Source of the DNA: Lactifluus volemus
Taxonomy: Eukaryota > Basidiomycota > Agaricomycetes > Russulales > Russulaceae
DNA: 64,000 nucleotides
Direction of reading: 5' to 3'
Assembly (NCBI GenBank): GCA_022376515.1
Contig: WTXI01000004.1
Coordinates: 62,001-126,000 of the forward strand
Made by a program: the position numbers and the translations under genes
Notes under the pieces: model-generated
The model's input: only the letters and a program-made list of their open reading frames with translations
Databases searched by the model: none
What the model was told of the DNA's origin: nothing
In this document: in pieces, positions 34,814 to 44,731 of the stretch
Layout of the letters: each line of letters starts with the position of its first letter
Position numbering within the stretch: the first letter of the stretch is position 1

Positions 34814-35297
34814 TAGTGTGCAAAAATCGGGAGGAACGAGCGGTGGCAGCGGCGGCAAACAATAAAACGGGGGAGCGGGCAGGCGTGCGCGCGGAACGGG
34901 AACAGTAGGACGAGACTCATTCGGAGTCTCGTCTGGTTACTATATATTGTTCTATAGACTAGTGGAATTGCTAATTGAAGAAGGGGGACTAGTAGTTTAG
35001 GGAATGGTCTCGATCTTGGCCTCGAGAGCGGCCGCTCGTAGTGAACGTGGGCGCGGGACTAAGTCCTCGGCGCGGGGAATATACTAACTAAATAAAAGGG
35101 GTGTCGAGGATAGAAAAGGAATGGTATAGTAGGTAAACGGCTGTGGGCGATCGCCCCCAACGGGGAGCGGTCGTTGTCCACACCGGCGGGTCCTCGGGGT
35201 GCCTAGGACGTTGGCTGTCCCGTCCTTGGTACCCCCTAACGCTGGGCGCCGTTCTCGGCCGCCAGCCTTTCTCCCGCGTCCTCGTGATTCCTCGTCA
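34814..35297 (-). repeat. 3' LTR of the copia element
   Basis: 484 bp; on the element strand it starts TGACGAGGAATCACGAGG and ends GCACACTA (TG...TA rather than TG...CA). It contains the last codons and the stop of gag-pol. Identical by eye to 39911-40394. Confidence 0.93.
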
Positions 35298-38200
35298 CTC
35301 CCCCGCGAGCGCCGTCGAGGGCCTGCAACAGACCGAGTCCGGCAGCGTGCCGCGTGATCCTCCAGGCCGGTAGCGCCTTCGTGAGGATGTCGGCTGTCAT
35401 GTCGTCGGTGGGGCAGTAGGTGATGGATAGCTCCCCCGTGTTGATGACTTGTCGGATGTAGTGGTAACGAATGTCGATGTGCTTTGTTCTGGCTCGATAG
35501 TTATCATCAGTGGCAATCTTAAGGGCTGCCTGATTATCACAGTAGATCATGGTTGAATTTTCGAAAGGAGTTAGCAACTCTCCTTTGAGGCGGCGAAGCC
35601 ACACTGCTTCCTTCGCAGCGTGGGTCGCCGCCACGTATTCTGCTTCCGCGGTGGACAGGGTGACGATCTCCTGCTTGCGAGATCGCCACGAGATCGCCCC
35701 TCCATCGATAAGGAACGCGTAGCCCGATATGGCGTGGCGGTGCGGCTGCGATGCGCCGTCTGCGTCCGTGTATCCGATGAGGTCGTGCTGCTCACTGCCG
35801 TAGGTGAGCTCGAGGTGTCGCGTGCCCGATAGGTAGCGCAGGACGCGTTTCACCGCGTCCCAATGCAGCTCCCCCGGGTTCTCGAGAAATTGGGAGAGGG
35901 TCGAGATCGCGAACGCGATGTCGGGGCGCGTGGCGACTGCGGCGTACATGAGGCTTCCGATTGCCTCTCGATATGGTGTTTTTCGCATATGGGCTACCTC
36001 TGTCTCATCAGCAGGGCAATCATCTTTGGAATAAAGTATGTTTGGGATCATGGGTGAGCTCTGAGCCTTGGCATCACCCAGTCCATATCTCGCAACAATA
36101 GACTTGATGTATTCTGATTGCGAGAGCGAGATGGTGTGCGCGGCGCGGTCTCGGGTGACTCGGATCCCGAGGAGCCAACTGATCGGCCCCAAATCGGTGA
36201 GGGCGTAGCGCGCGTTCAGCTGCGCCTTGTACCGTTGCATGAGCTCGCTAGAGCTGCTCGTAATGATGCAGTCGTCGACATGGACTGCAAGGATTAGGAC
36301 GTCGTCCTTCTCCTGCGCTCGGAAAACGCCCGGGTCGGATTGCGTGACGCGGAGGCCGAGGTCGTTGAGCGCGCGCGTGAGGGTGTCGTACCATTGACGC
36401 CCGGCCTGCTTGAGCCCGTAGAGGGACTTCCGCAGCCGTTTCACGCTGCCGCTGCTCTCCTCGAAGCCCGGGGGTTCCTGCATATAGATCTCTTCCTCCT
36501 CCCCCAGCTCACCATTTAAGTAAGCGCTATTAAAATCAAAAGTGTCTATGTCCCAGTCGTAGCGCGCAGCGATCGCGAGGATGGTGCGAATGCTGGCTAG
36601 TTTCGCAACCGGGGAGAAGGTGTCGAAGTAGTCGACGCCGTAAATCTGTGTGAACCCGCGCGCGACAAGGCGCGCCTTGTATTTGTCGATCGCGCCGTCG
36701 GCCTTACGCTTGAGTCGGAAGACCCACTTGCTGCCGACGACGTTTTTGCCTTCAGGGCGGGGAACTGTGTCCCAGGTGCCCGCGCGTTCGAGCGTCTCGA
36801 TCTCGCGTTCCATCGCGCGCTGCCACTCGGGCCAGTCGGGGCGGGATCGCGCCTCGGAGACGGAGCGCGGGTCGCCGTTCGCGTCGTGCGCTGCCGCGGT
36901 CATCGTCATATCGATCTCTACATGAAATGCCATCTCTGCATAGCTAGGTTCTTCAGGGGCTGTGACAAAAGACTCGTTAGCTGAGTCTGTTCCGCGCTGG
37001 GATAATGTCACCCGGCGCGCGTGCCCTCGGAGGCTGGTTTCTGGGGCATCTTCTTCTCTGGTGGCCTGCTCGCCCTGCGACAGCTTCGCTATTCGTGCCG
37101 ATCGGCGCGGCGGCTCGGATCGTATTTGCGGGGGCGGCTTCACTTTCTTCGGCGCTCGGGGCGGCTGTGGCGGTGGTGGTGCTGGCTCCGGTGGTGTGAT
37201 CGGCGACGGCATCACATAGTCGTCTTCTGCCGCTTGGTCCGGGGCCTCGGCGTCGTTTTCTGGCTGTTCCGAGGTCGGGTCGGGTTCCGGAGCGCCGGCG
37301 TCGGGATGCCGCGTTTGGGGCGTCGGGATGACGCTGGGCTGACTTTTCGGGGCTACGACTTTGTTCTGGACTTGTACTTGAGGTTGTGAGGGGATGTACA
37401 CTGTCACTGTGTCAGTGGTGAACTTTACATCTCTCTCAGCTGTGATGGAGTGCTTCTCTGGCCAATATATCCTGTGGGCATGGGGGCTCTCTTTATCATA
37501 GCCTACCCATCGTGCTTGCAAGGCCCGGGCATCTAGTTTCGAGCCCTTGAAGCTTTTGACCCACACCCGCTGGCCCCATTCCGGAACGCCGGCCAAATTT
37601 GGCTTGTGTCCGTGGAGGCGTTCGAAGGGGGTGATCGCGCCTAGCGCGCGCGTGGACGTCCGGTTCTTCAGCCAGGTGGCATGCTGGAGTGCCTCGCCCC
37701 ATAGAGATTTGGGGAGGCCGGACTGGTGGAGGAGGGCGCGGACGCGTTCCATGAGGCGCCGGTTGAGCGACTCCGCAATGCCGTTGTGCTGCGGGGTGTC
37801 GTGCGTGGTGAGCCGTTGTTCCGTCCCACGTTGCCGGAGGAAGGCCTTGAGATCATTGCTGGTGTACTCGCCCCCTCGGTCGGAGCGGAAACGGCGTATC
37901 GTCACGCCATGCTGCGTGCGCGCCCATGCCGCGAACTCCTTGTAGGCGGCGGCGGCGTCCGATTTCGCTTTGAGGGTGTTGGTCCAGGTGTACCGAGAGT
38001 AATCATCAGTGAAGGTAATGTAGTAGCACTTCCCACCAAGGCTGTTGACAGGAGAGGGCCCCCACACATCAGAGTGGACTTCTTCTCCAAAGAAGGTGGC
38101 AGGTGGGGCTTCTCTTTCAGGTCTGATGGCTTTTCTGGTCGTCTTAGCATAATCACAAGAGTCACAAGTGAAGGGGGATCCTTCATCAATAAGATCCACT

Positions 38201-39585
38201 CCTTGGATGGAGTTGTGTCGAACGAGAGAGCGTAGGGTGTCGACGCTGACGTGGCCCAGGCGACGGTGGAGTTCGAAAAGTGTGACTCGTTCGGATGTGA
38301 CTGCGGCCGAGGCTGTCACGGGGTGCTCGACTCTGTAGAGTCCGTTCGCGTTCGCTTTGATGGTTCCGACGACTTTTCCCTTTGCGTTTTTAATGGTGCA
38401 GCTTTCCTTTTCAAAGGTGACTGAATTTCCCAGCTTGGTGATTCGTGATATTGATACTATGGTCATAGCCATGTCAGGAGCATGCAGGACTTCTCTCAAG
38501 ATGACTGAAGTGGAAGACTCCCCATGAGGGACCTCTATCTTGAGGTCCCCGACGCCTATCGCATAAAATACCCGTTTATCGGCCGCGATTATCGCACGCG
38601 GCGCGATTTCTCGATATGTAGTGAATTTTTCGCGGAAGGGGGACATGTGGGTGGACGCCCCGGAGTCGTAGAGCTCGGCGTCGATCGTGGCGGTGCGTGG
38701 CGCGCTGGCTGCGGCAACCGGGTGGTCGCTGACTTCTTCTATAGCTGCCCACGCCTCGATATCGTTTGGTTCGGCCGCTGTCGTCGCGGTGTTCGCGCCA
38801 GCGCCTCTGCGTTGCGGGAACTGGCCTTCCTGGCCCCCGCCTTTTTGCCAACATTCGGCTTTGATGTGGCCTCGTTTTTTGCAATTGTGGCACTCGATAT
38901 CGCGTCGTTTTCCTCTTCCCTTCCCTTTCTGCGAGGACGCGGCGAACGCTTCGTCCGCGTCCTGTTTCGTCTTGTCTCCTTGGAGACGGTCGTACTCGTC
39001 CATCGCGAGTCGAATCACGTTCGCGGGCGCGATGGTCGCCTTCGCGAAGTCAGCCGAAGCGTTTATAGCGCTGACTATTCCCTGGTATGAAGGGGGAAGT
39101 GACCGGAGCAGAATGTAAGCAAATTCCAGATCAGAAATGCTACTTCCCAAGGATGCTAATTTTTCCTTCATATTTTGCAGGTTTTCGAAGTGTGTGCGGA
39201 GGTTCTCGTCGTCTCCGCACTTGATGGTGCCGATGCGCCACCGCAGCTCGATCGCGACTAGCGGCGATCGCGTTTCGTGGAGCTCCTTCAGGGCCTCCCA
39301 CACTTCCTTCGCAGTCGTCTTATTTTTGATGCTGTTGAATGCGGAATCGGGGATTGACGACGCGATTACGTTTATTAGCGCGGCTTCGTCGTCTTCCCAT
39401 CGCTCGTCGGGTGTGGCGCCGTTTATGGTGCCACCAACGATGTAGCGTTGCGTCGGCTTCGTATTGGTCAAGTGGTCCTTCCACTTATGGGACTTGATTA
39501 CGAGCATCATTCGGTCGCGGTAATTTTCCCAGTTTGTGCCATCAGCTGCCAGCTGGACTATTTTGGTGCTCTGACCTTCAACCAT
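35236..39585 (-). CDS. Copia gag-pol polyprotein
   Basis: 1449 residues in one uninterrupted frame. Gag (1-230) is followed by a zinc knuckle CHNCKKRGHIKAEC at 232-245. The protease motif is YDSGAS (307-311 DSGAS). Integrase has the HHCC zinc site (H440, H444, C474, C477) and catalytic D506, D569 and E605 with 35 residues between the last two. A proline-rich linker (about 740-830) precedes reverse transcriptase, with GSKWVFRLKRKADG, SLYGLKQAGRQWY and the active-site VDD at 1103-1105 (LAVHVDDCII). RNase H follows with D1274 and LSTAEAEYVAA. All catalytic residues I can check are present. No frameshift separates gag from pol. The last 20 codons including the stop lie inside the 3' LTR. Start ATG at 39585. 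Confidence 0.95.
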   Translation of the reverse strand: MVEGQSTKIVQLAADGTNWENYRDRMMLVIKSHKWKDHLTNTKPTQRYIVGGTINGATPDERWEDDEAALINVIASSIPDSAFNSIKNKTTAKEVWEALKELHETRSPLVAIELRWRIGTIKCGDDENLRTHFENLQNMKEKLASLGSSISDLEFAYILLRSLPPSYQGIVSAINASADFAKATIAPANVIRLAMDEYDRLQGDKTKQDADEAFAASSQKGKGRGKRRDIECHNCKKRGHIKAECWQKGGGQEGQFPQRRGAGANTATTAAEPNDIEAWAAIEEVSDHPVAAASAPRTATIDAELYDSGASTHMSPFREKFTTYREIAPRAIIAADKRVFYAIGVGDLKIEVPHGESSTSVILREVLHAPDMAMTIVSISRITKLGNSVTFEKESCTIKNAKGKVVGTIKANANGLYRVEHPVTASAAVTSERVTLFELHRRLGHVSVDTLRSLVRHNSIQGVDLIDEGSPFTCDSCDYAKTTRKAIRPEREAPPATFFGEEVHSDVWGPSPVNSLGGKCYYITFTDDYSRYTWTNTLKAKSDAAAAYKEFAAWARTQHGVTIRRFRSDRGGEYTSNDLKAFLRQRGTEQRLTTHDTPQHNGIAESLNRRLMERVRALLHQSGLPKSLWGEALQHATWLKNRTSTRALGAITPFERLHGHKPNLAGVPEWGQRVWVKSFKGSKLDARALQARWVGYDKESPHAHRIYWPEKHSITAERDVKFTTDTVTVYIPSQPQVQVQNKVVAPKSQPSVIPTPQTRHPDAGAPEPDPTSEQPENDAEAPDQAAEDDYVMPSPITPPEPAPPPPQPPRAPKKVKPPPQIRSEPPRRSARIAKLSQGEQATREEDAPETSLRGHARRVTLSQRGTDSANESFVTAPEEPSYAEMAFHVEIDMTMTAAAHDANGDPRSVSEARSRPDWPEWQRAMEREIETLERAGTWDTVPRPEGKNVVGSKWVFRLKRKADGAIDKYKARLVARGFTQIYGVDYFDTFSPVAKLASIRTILAIAARYDWDIDTFDFNSAYLNGELGEEEEIYMQEPPGFEESSGSVKRLRKSLYGLKQAGRQWYDTLTRALNDLGLRVTQSDPGVFRAQEKDDVLILAVHVDDCIITSSSSELMQRYKAQLNARYALTDLGPISWLLGIRVTRDRAAHTISLSQSEYIKSIVARYGLGDAKAQSSPMIPNILYSKDDCPADETEVAHMRKTPYREAIGSLMYAAVATRPDIAFAISTLSQFLENPGELHWDAVKRVLRYLSGTRHLELTYGSEQHDLIGYTDADGASQPHRHAISGYAFLIDGGAISWRSRKQEIVTLSTAEAEYVAATHAAKEAVWLRRLKGELLTPFENSTMIYCDNQAALKIATDDNYRARTKHIDIRYHYIRQVINTGELSITYCPTDDMTADILTKALPAWRITRHAAGLGLLQALDGARGGVTRNHEDAGERLAAENGAQR
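35298..35304 (-). other. Polypurine tract
   Basis: GGGGGAG on the element strand, directly adjoining the 3' LTR; the expected plus-strand primer. It lies within the coding frame. Confidence 0.6.
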
Positions 39586-39674
39586 TTTACAGGATGTTGG
39601 TTTTGATGGAGAGAGGAGGTGTAAGTGTTTTTAAGCTCTGAGGGTTCTCGTACTGATTTTAAGATGCAACAGCA

Positions 39675-39686
39675 GGGCCCATAACC
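39675..39686 (-). other. Second initiator-tRNA-complementary site in the leader
   Basis: GGTTATGGGCCC again, identical to the primer-binding site, 224 bp downstream of it and just before gag. It sits in the loop of a 6 bp hairpin (CAACAG / CTGTTG). Confidence 0.7.
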
Positions 39687-39703
39687 TGTTGACATAGAAA
39701 AAT

Positions 39704-39774
39704 GACCAGACTGGGGATTGAACCCAGGACCTCCTGGATATATACCAGACGCTCTACCACTGAGCCATCTGGTC
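39704..39774 (-). tRNA. tRNA-like gene in the copia leader, identity unclear
   Basis: 71 nt fold as a complete cloverleaf: acceptor GACCAGA/TCTGGTC, D stem GCTC/GAGC, anticodon stem TCTGG/CCAGG, T arm CTGGG-TTCAATC-CCCAG. The internal A box (TGGCTCAGTGG) and B box (GGTTCAATCC) fit, and a TTTTT pol III terminator follows at 39696-39702. The anticodon loop TATATAT has A where position 33 should be U; by position the anticodon would be TAT. It could be a captured tRNA gene or a tRNA-derived relic. Confidence 0.6.
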
Positions 39775-39898
39775 CTGGTTCACTAGGACCTGGATCTTCT
39801 ATATCACTTCCCAAGTGTGCCTCAGCATTATCACTTCCCAAGTGTATAGACAGATTGCCAGTCCAATACTCCCCCTCAATCTGTCATATCTAGCGCCA

Positions 39899-39910
39899 GG
39901 GCCCATAACC
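39899..39910 (-). other. Primer-binding site for initiator tRNA-Met half-molecule
   Basis: GGTTATGGGCCC starts right after the 5' LTR. It is the reverse complement of the conserved anticodon-loop sequence GGGCCCAUAACC of eukaryotic initiator tRNA-Met, the internal priming mode known from Drosophila copia. Confidence 0.85.
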
Positions 39911-40394
39911 TAGTGTGCAAAAATCGGGAGGAACGAGCGGTGGCAGCGGCGGCAAACAATAAAACGGGGGAGCGGGCAGGCGTGCGCGCGGAACGGGAAC
40001 AGTAGGACGAGACTCATTCGGAGTCTCGTCTGGTTACTATATATTGTTCTATAGACTAGTGGAATTGCTAATTGAAGAAGGGGGACTAGTAGTTTAGGGA
40101 ATGGTCTCGATCTTGGCCTCGAGAGCGGCCGCTCGTAGTGAACGTGGGCGCGGGACTAAGTCCTCGGCGCGGGGAATATACTAACTAAATAAAAGGGGTG
40201 TCGAGGATAGAAAAGGAATGGTATAGTAGGTAAACGGCTGTGGGCGATCGCCCCCAACGGGGAGCGGTCGTTGTCCACACCGGCGGGTCCTCGGGGTGCC
40301 TAGGACGTTGGCTGTCCCGTCCTTGGTACCCCCTAACGCTGGGCGCCGTTCTCGGCCGCCAGCCTTTCTCCCGCGTCCTCGTGATTCCTCGTCA
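39911..40394 (-). repeat. 5' LTR of the copia element
   Basis: 484 bp, identical by eye to 34814-35297. It should contain the promoter and transcription start of the element. An inverted pair GACGAGACTC / GAGTCTCGTC around 40007-40030 could form a hairpin in the LTR RNA. Confidence 0.93.
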
Positions 40395-40545
40395 GACATG
40401 TTAGATGTCAAGACTAACAAGCTGGTCCTCGCTGTTGCATGAGATGAGGCAACCATACGTACGCATGCCGGGCCCAGTGTCGTTGATACCATCCGCTGCC
40501 CCCGCTTCGACGATGGGCTTCATCGCGAATCTGACATGTCAAGAC
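40395..40545 (-). pseudogene. NSE3-like fragment, 5' part (exon 2), other side of copia
   Basis: The minus strand reads NDTGPGMRTYGCLISCNSED then QLVSLDI and a stop, aligning with DDTGPGARTYGSLIAWNSAD of the intact gene. It continues directly into 34813 if the element and one GACAT copy are removed. GACAT at 40395-40399 is the right target duplication. Confidence 0.75.
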
Positions 40546-41687
40546 ACAGACATTTCTTCTTCGCTGGCTGCCGTTCTGTTCGAATTTGAGGGTGAGAGAT
40601 TCGAGTAGTTCATATATATGCGGTCGTACCAGGGCAGGTTGAAGAAGGGCGACGTATTGACGCGGCCGGAACGAGCCGAACTAGCCGCGCACTCGCAGGG
40701 TCCACGGCGCCATGATACGGATTCACAAGACAGGCAGCTGCCGTCGAAAAGCGGTTGCATGACAGCATTCTTTATCAGGAAACCCAGGAAGGGGAGTAAA
40801 GATTTGAGAAACGGTCGCTGGCCGCGTGGTCAGTCGTGTTTCAGATGGGATTGCATCGTCCGGGGAAATTTTCAGCGGTTGTCATAGACTCCGGTGAGCT
40901 GCCCGATGAGCTCTGCACGTTTCTCGGGTCAAAAAAGCTCAAAAATGAATGGGTGATTTCTCGTTGGATTTGAAAACTTGGACGCTATGGAGGATGATCG
41001 ATGATCGCGCTGGTTCGACTTTTCACTAGCAAACGAGGTTGCTCACCCTTTTGTACTCTTGTTATATATAGTCATCCACGCGACAAGGACAAAAACACCC
41101 TCGAGCTGATCATTTCACGAATAGCGGACATGAACCAATTCAGTCAAAAGAAAGCTCAGGCCATGGGAAAAGACGTACCTAATCATGGGGGGTGGCTGGA
41201 GTATCGTCAGCTGATTGGAGTGGACACGTCACACTCGTAGCAACTTCAAGCTCCAGCATGCCGACAAAAATGAAGAAAAGAGAGGTAACTGGCTTGCGCA
41301 ACAGCATGAAGAGCAGAAGACGCCAAGTGTCTTAGTCAGTACGTCACGAGATTGCAACGAAAGAAAACAACTGTACGTAAACACATCGCAAGGAAATGAC
41401 ACCATGTTCGAAATGCAAATAACAGATGGCCAACATATATGGAGAGACAAATTATAATTAAGGAATCTGAGCCTGAGGAAGGGTACGTGATAGTCATCAA
41501 GAAGACACACGCCTATGAAGACTAAGATAAGCTAGTTTGGGTCGCTTTGTTGCAACCTCAACGATGATTCAAATCTGGTTGTCATCATGAACATGATAGT
41601 AGGCGGGTGTCACGGTGTGAGCGCAATTAATATATGAGTAGTTGTGTCGAGACGTACTTCAAACCACCAATTAGCACCGCCCACACG
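40546..41687. other. Repeated spacer module left of an F-box copy
   Basis: No gene. 40546-40850 matches 47690-47960 almost base for base (GCGGTCGTACCAGGGCAGG-type block). 40860 onward is the common module, ending at the F-box stop codon. Confidence 0.55.
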
Positions 41688-43254
41688 CTACAGATAGTGA
41701 GGTAGATCAAATATCGAACAATCCACCAACCGCAGGCTCACAGGATAGCCCAATACTTGTCGTTCATTGAGAAATGTGATAAATGCGTCCCGAGCATCGC
41801 TTCCTCCAGTATATCCAATCTCCTCAAGGTTCGGAAGGAGCTCCAGTGGTGGCTCTCCATCGTCAGATGGTAAGGAACCGAAGATTTTGCTGATGAGATG
41901 ATCGTTTACATGAATGGTCTTTGCGTTGGTGAACGACCTGACAAGTTCACGCCACTGAATTCGGTCAACATTTTCGTACCATTCTGGTGGTTGATAGTGG
42001 TCTTCATAGCTGAATGCGACTTGCTCGACAAAAGAAAGTACAGGTGAAAGTGTATCAAACAATTGAACTGCAGACGCAACCTGCCAGTCGAGACGTCCGC
42101 ACATGATCTGCAACATCAAGGGAGTGCCCCACTTCCAAGGGACCCCATGTAAGGAAACGGCACGGGCACCGAAAGTTACCTGGACAGAGTTAAATGTGAG
42201 GTTCTCGGATGATTGCATGAACTGCCAGAGGCGTGGAACCGTAATGGGGAGCTGATTAAAAAGATTGACATGAAGGATGCTGAGGGATGGGGCGCTGATC
42301 CGGGAAACAAGACCTTCCAAATATGTGGCCGTACCTCGGAACAAAACCCGGCGTAGGTTAGGGAGTGTGGCCATATCCGGGGTCTGGTGCAACAGGCTTT
42401 CAACATCACGGTTCGGAATAGGGGAATGAAATGTAATGGACAGCCTCTCCAGCTGGGCCATAAGCAAAAGTCGGGTGAGTATATAACTCGGAGGGAAATC
42501 GCCGGTTTCAGGGATACTGAAAAGCTCGAGAGTGACGAGCCCTGCGGCAGTAGTGGTAAGTAATCCAAGTGGAATGGAAGCCGTCCACAGTCTGAGATGG
42601 CGTAGATTGGGGGCCTGAAAAGTCATAGGAAGGACGACTTTGGTCCGAGAATCGATATACATGCGTTCCAGAATTGGGAATTGACCATCCATAACCGTGA
42701 CGAACTTCTCCATATTTAGGAGCATGAAAAAGTAAATGTGATGCGCGCGATCACGGTGGGAAAGTGCGAGCAATAGACCCGATTCATCTTCTGCTGTTAT
42801 CTTCCGATCAGTATAATAGATGGTGAGTGGTAGAGGTGGTGAATGTGCGAGCATCTCCGCTACAGGCACACCATTGGTGCAAATCAGATGAAGGTCGAGC
42901 CGGGATGGTGATTCAAGAATAACGTTTCGCCATTGTCGACAAACGTGTGCCAATTTGTACCACCAACGTGAGCGATGCCAAACAAAATTGAAGGACGTCG
43001 CAACTCCGCTGTCATATTCGCCTGCCAGCCGATAAAGATGAAAAATATTGAGAAGCACGTCATCATTGAGGATGTTGATAAATGAGTGTCGTCTGTTGCT
43101 GAGCCCTATTAATTCGCAAGTTTGTGAACAGATCAGAACACACAGCCTGAAGGATGTGGAACTCACGACTTGGTTGAAGACTTGGTTCACGTCGGCCGCC
43201 TTGGAGGCTTCTAATGAGGGATGGACAACTTATGATAGAGCAGCAACTCGGCAT
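41688..43254 (-). CDS. F-box-like leucine-rich protein
   Basis: Exons 43167-43254 and 41688-43105, with a 61 nt intron at 43106-43166 (donor GTGAGT, acceptor ATAG); 501 residues. Exon 1 encodes MPSCCSIISCPSLIRSLQGG and continues RREPSLQPS, the longest first exon of the family. The F-box-like segment is INILNDDVLLNIFHLYRLAG, then WWYKLAHVCRQWRNVILES. It ends RLVDCSIFDLPHYL. The gene is intact, and it is the first copy to the right of the copia insertion. Confidence 0.8.
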
Positions 43255-44039
43255 TTTCAGGGAGGTGAGTAACGTCGTGGATGTGATTGAAGACTCGGAG
43301 TTCACGGTGTAGCAATGGCGATAGTGTGCATGGGCCTCGTCACGGTGCGTCCCTAGGCGCTGAGCTATTCAGTGTATGGGGATGTTCATATACGTACCAC
43401 GTGAGCATTATGACTGGCAAGCCGATACCTCATCGTCTCCAAACAGCTCAAGAACTTACAAGAACTGCCCGCTGACACTTTCATGAACACGTTCTACACA
43501 AAACGCCAAGCGCGCGTCTGCGCAGCGCTGATGGGCGTCCCACAAAGATGGACTTACAGACCCCACTAGAGCAGATGGAATTTTTTTCGTGTGTGTTGTT
43601 TCTTCTCACACGTGGCGACGACTCACTGACTCTTATGAGGGTCGCACAGGCGGATGCTGCGCAGCTATCCCGTCCCGAGAGATTCAATCGCTGGGGTAGC
43701 GAGTCTGCTGCTCCCGTGTCGCCTTTGCCTTCCGCCTCGAGTACTGCCACACTCGCGAACGCAAGTCTTCACGAGCTCTGTGGGATATATCGAGTTCGAT
43801 CTCGATCCCCAGAGTATGGAGTCGCGCACTGCAGACCAGGGCCGAGACTGGGCAGCTAGAGCGAGGACAACGGTCGCTGGCTAGTACTAGTAGTTCTCCC
43901 CGTACGTACCACAAAATCATGATATATTGATATCTACCTCAAGTACGATGTAAGCTTAACTTGTGCAGCCACCGAGGGATGGGGCTGGAACAGAAATTTT
44001 ACTTGGAGAATCCAAGGAAGCAACGTGGCGTGTGATTGT
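43255..44039. other. Promoter-side spacer
   Basis: No gene. It contains the block GCGCGTCTGCGCAGCGCTGA to ATGGACTTACAGACCC, repeated near 18130 and 46690, and GAGAGATTCAATCGCTGG, related to the direct repeat at 18249. Confidence 0.4.
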
Positions 44040-44300
44040 CGTGGCATTGCCGATCTCTGCCGCTGTGTGCAGTCATTCAGTTCTCACTACGCTCAACCTA
44101 CGTCACTGTCCTTGTCTACCACCCCACCTTGCCGCATCGCATCGTGCGAGCCACAGCGGTCACAGCCATGCTTCTGTGAGCCGCAATCGCACCGCTGATG
44201 CACGTGCAGTCGATGTATCCTTATCCTTGTATTGGAGCCGGACATGTATGCGTCAAACGTGAGTGTGCGGTGAGATGGATGCGCGGGGCGTGCTGAGGCC
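44040..44300 (-). pseudogene. NSE3-like fragment (exon 3)
   Basis: The minus strand reads HRTLTFDAYMSGSNTR, in part matching HRTLTFDAYLVQLQRQ of the intact gene, followed in other frames by a decayed counterpart of the GGGATQQGGGED region. Frames are broken. Confidence 0.6.
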
Positions 44301-44731
44301 GGTGGAGATCTCCACACAACGACGGAGAAGTGAAAAGTCACGGGATTGCAAGACTCGGTAAGCGGTAGGCATACTAGTAAACAAACTGTAGCAGCAATCA
44401 TAGAGCTAGAGTATGCTCAGGTTGTACGTAGATACATCGCAAGGAAATGACACCGTGCTCGAAACACGAATAATGATGATCAACATGTATGGAGAGACAA
44501 ATTATACTTTGAGAATGTGAGGAAGGGTACGTGATAATCATCAAGAATGCATACGCCTAGGTTGACTAGGATAAGCTTGTTGGGGCGCTTTGTTGCGACC
44601 TCGTCAATGACTAGCTTTGCAGTCGTTATATGAATGGGAGTGTAGGCGGGAGTGTGAGCGCGAGTAAGATATAAGTACTAGTTGTGTCGAGACGTACTTC
44701 GATCCACCAATTTGTTCCATTTGTGCAGCGC
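44301..44731. other. Repeated spacer module
   Basis: Common module (ACATCGCAAGGAAATGACAC, GCGCTTTGTTGCGACCTC, GTGTCGAGACGTACTTCGAT) leading to the stop of the next F-box copy. No gene. Confidence 0.55.

Larger units (their letters stand above)
34814..40394 (-). mobile_element. Complete Ty1/copia LTR retrotransposon, 5581 bp
   Basis: Two 484 bp LTRs enclose a 4.6 kb interior with one long gag-pol frame on the minus strand, a primer-binding site directly beside the 5' LTR and a short purine tract beside the 3' LTR. By eye the LTRs show no difference, and a 5 bp GACAT duplication flanks the element, so insertion was recent and the element may still be mobile. Pol order is protease, integrase, reverse transcriptase, RNase H, the copia order. 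Confidence 0.95.

Noticed and set aside
36650..39118. Several plus-strand frames of 90-188 codons across the copia interior
   Set aside because: They are antisense to gag-pol, share its codon bias and have no motifs.
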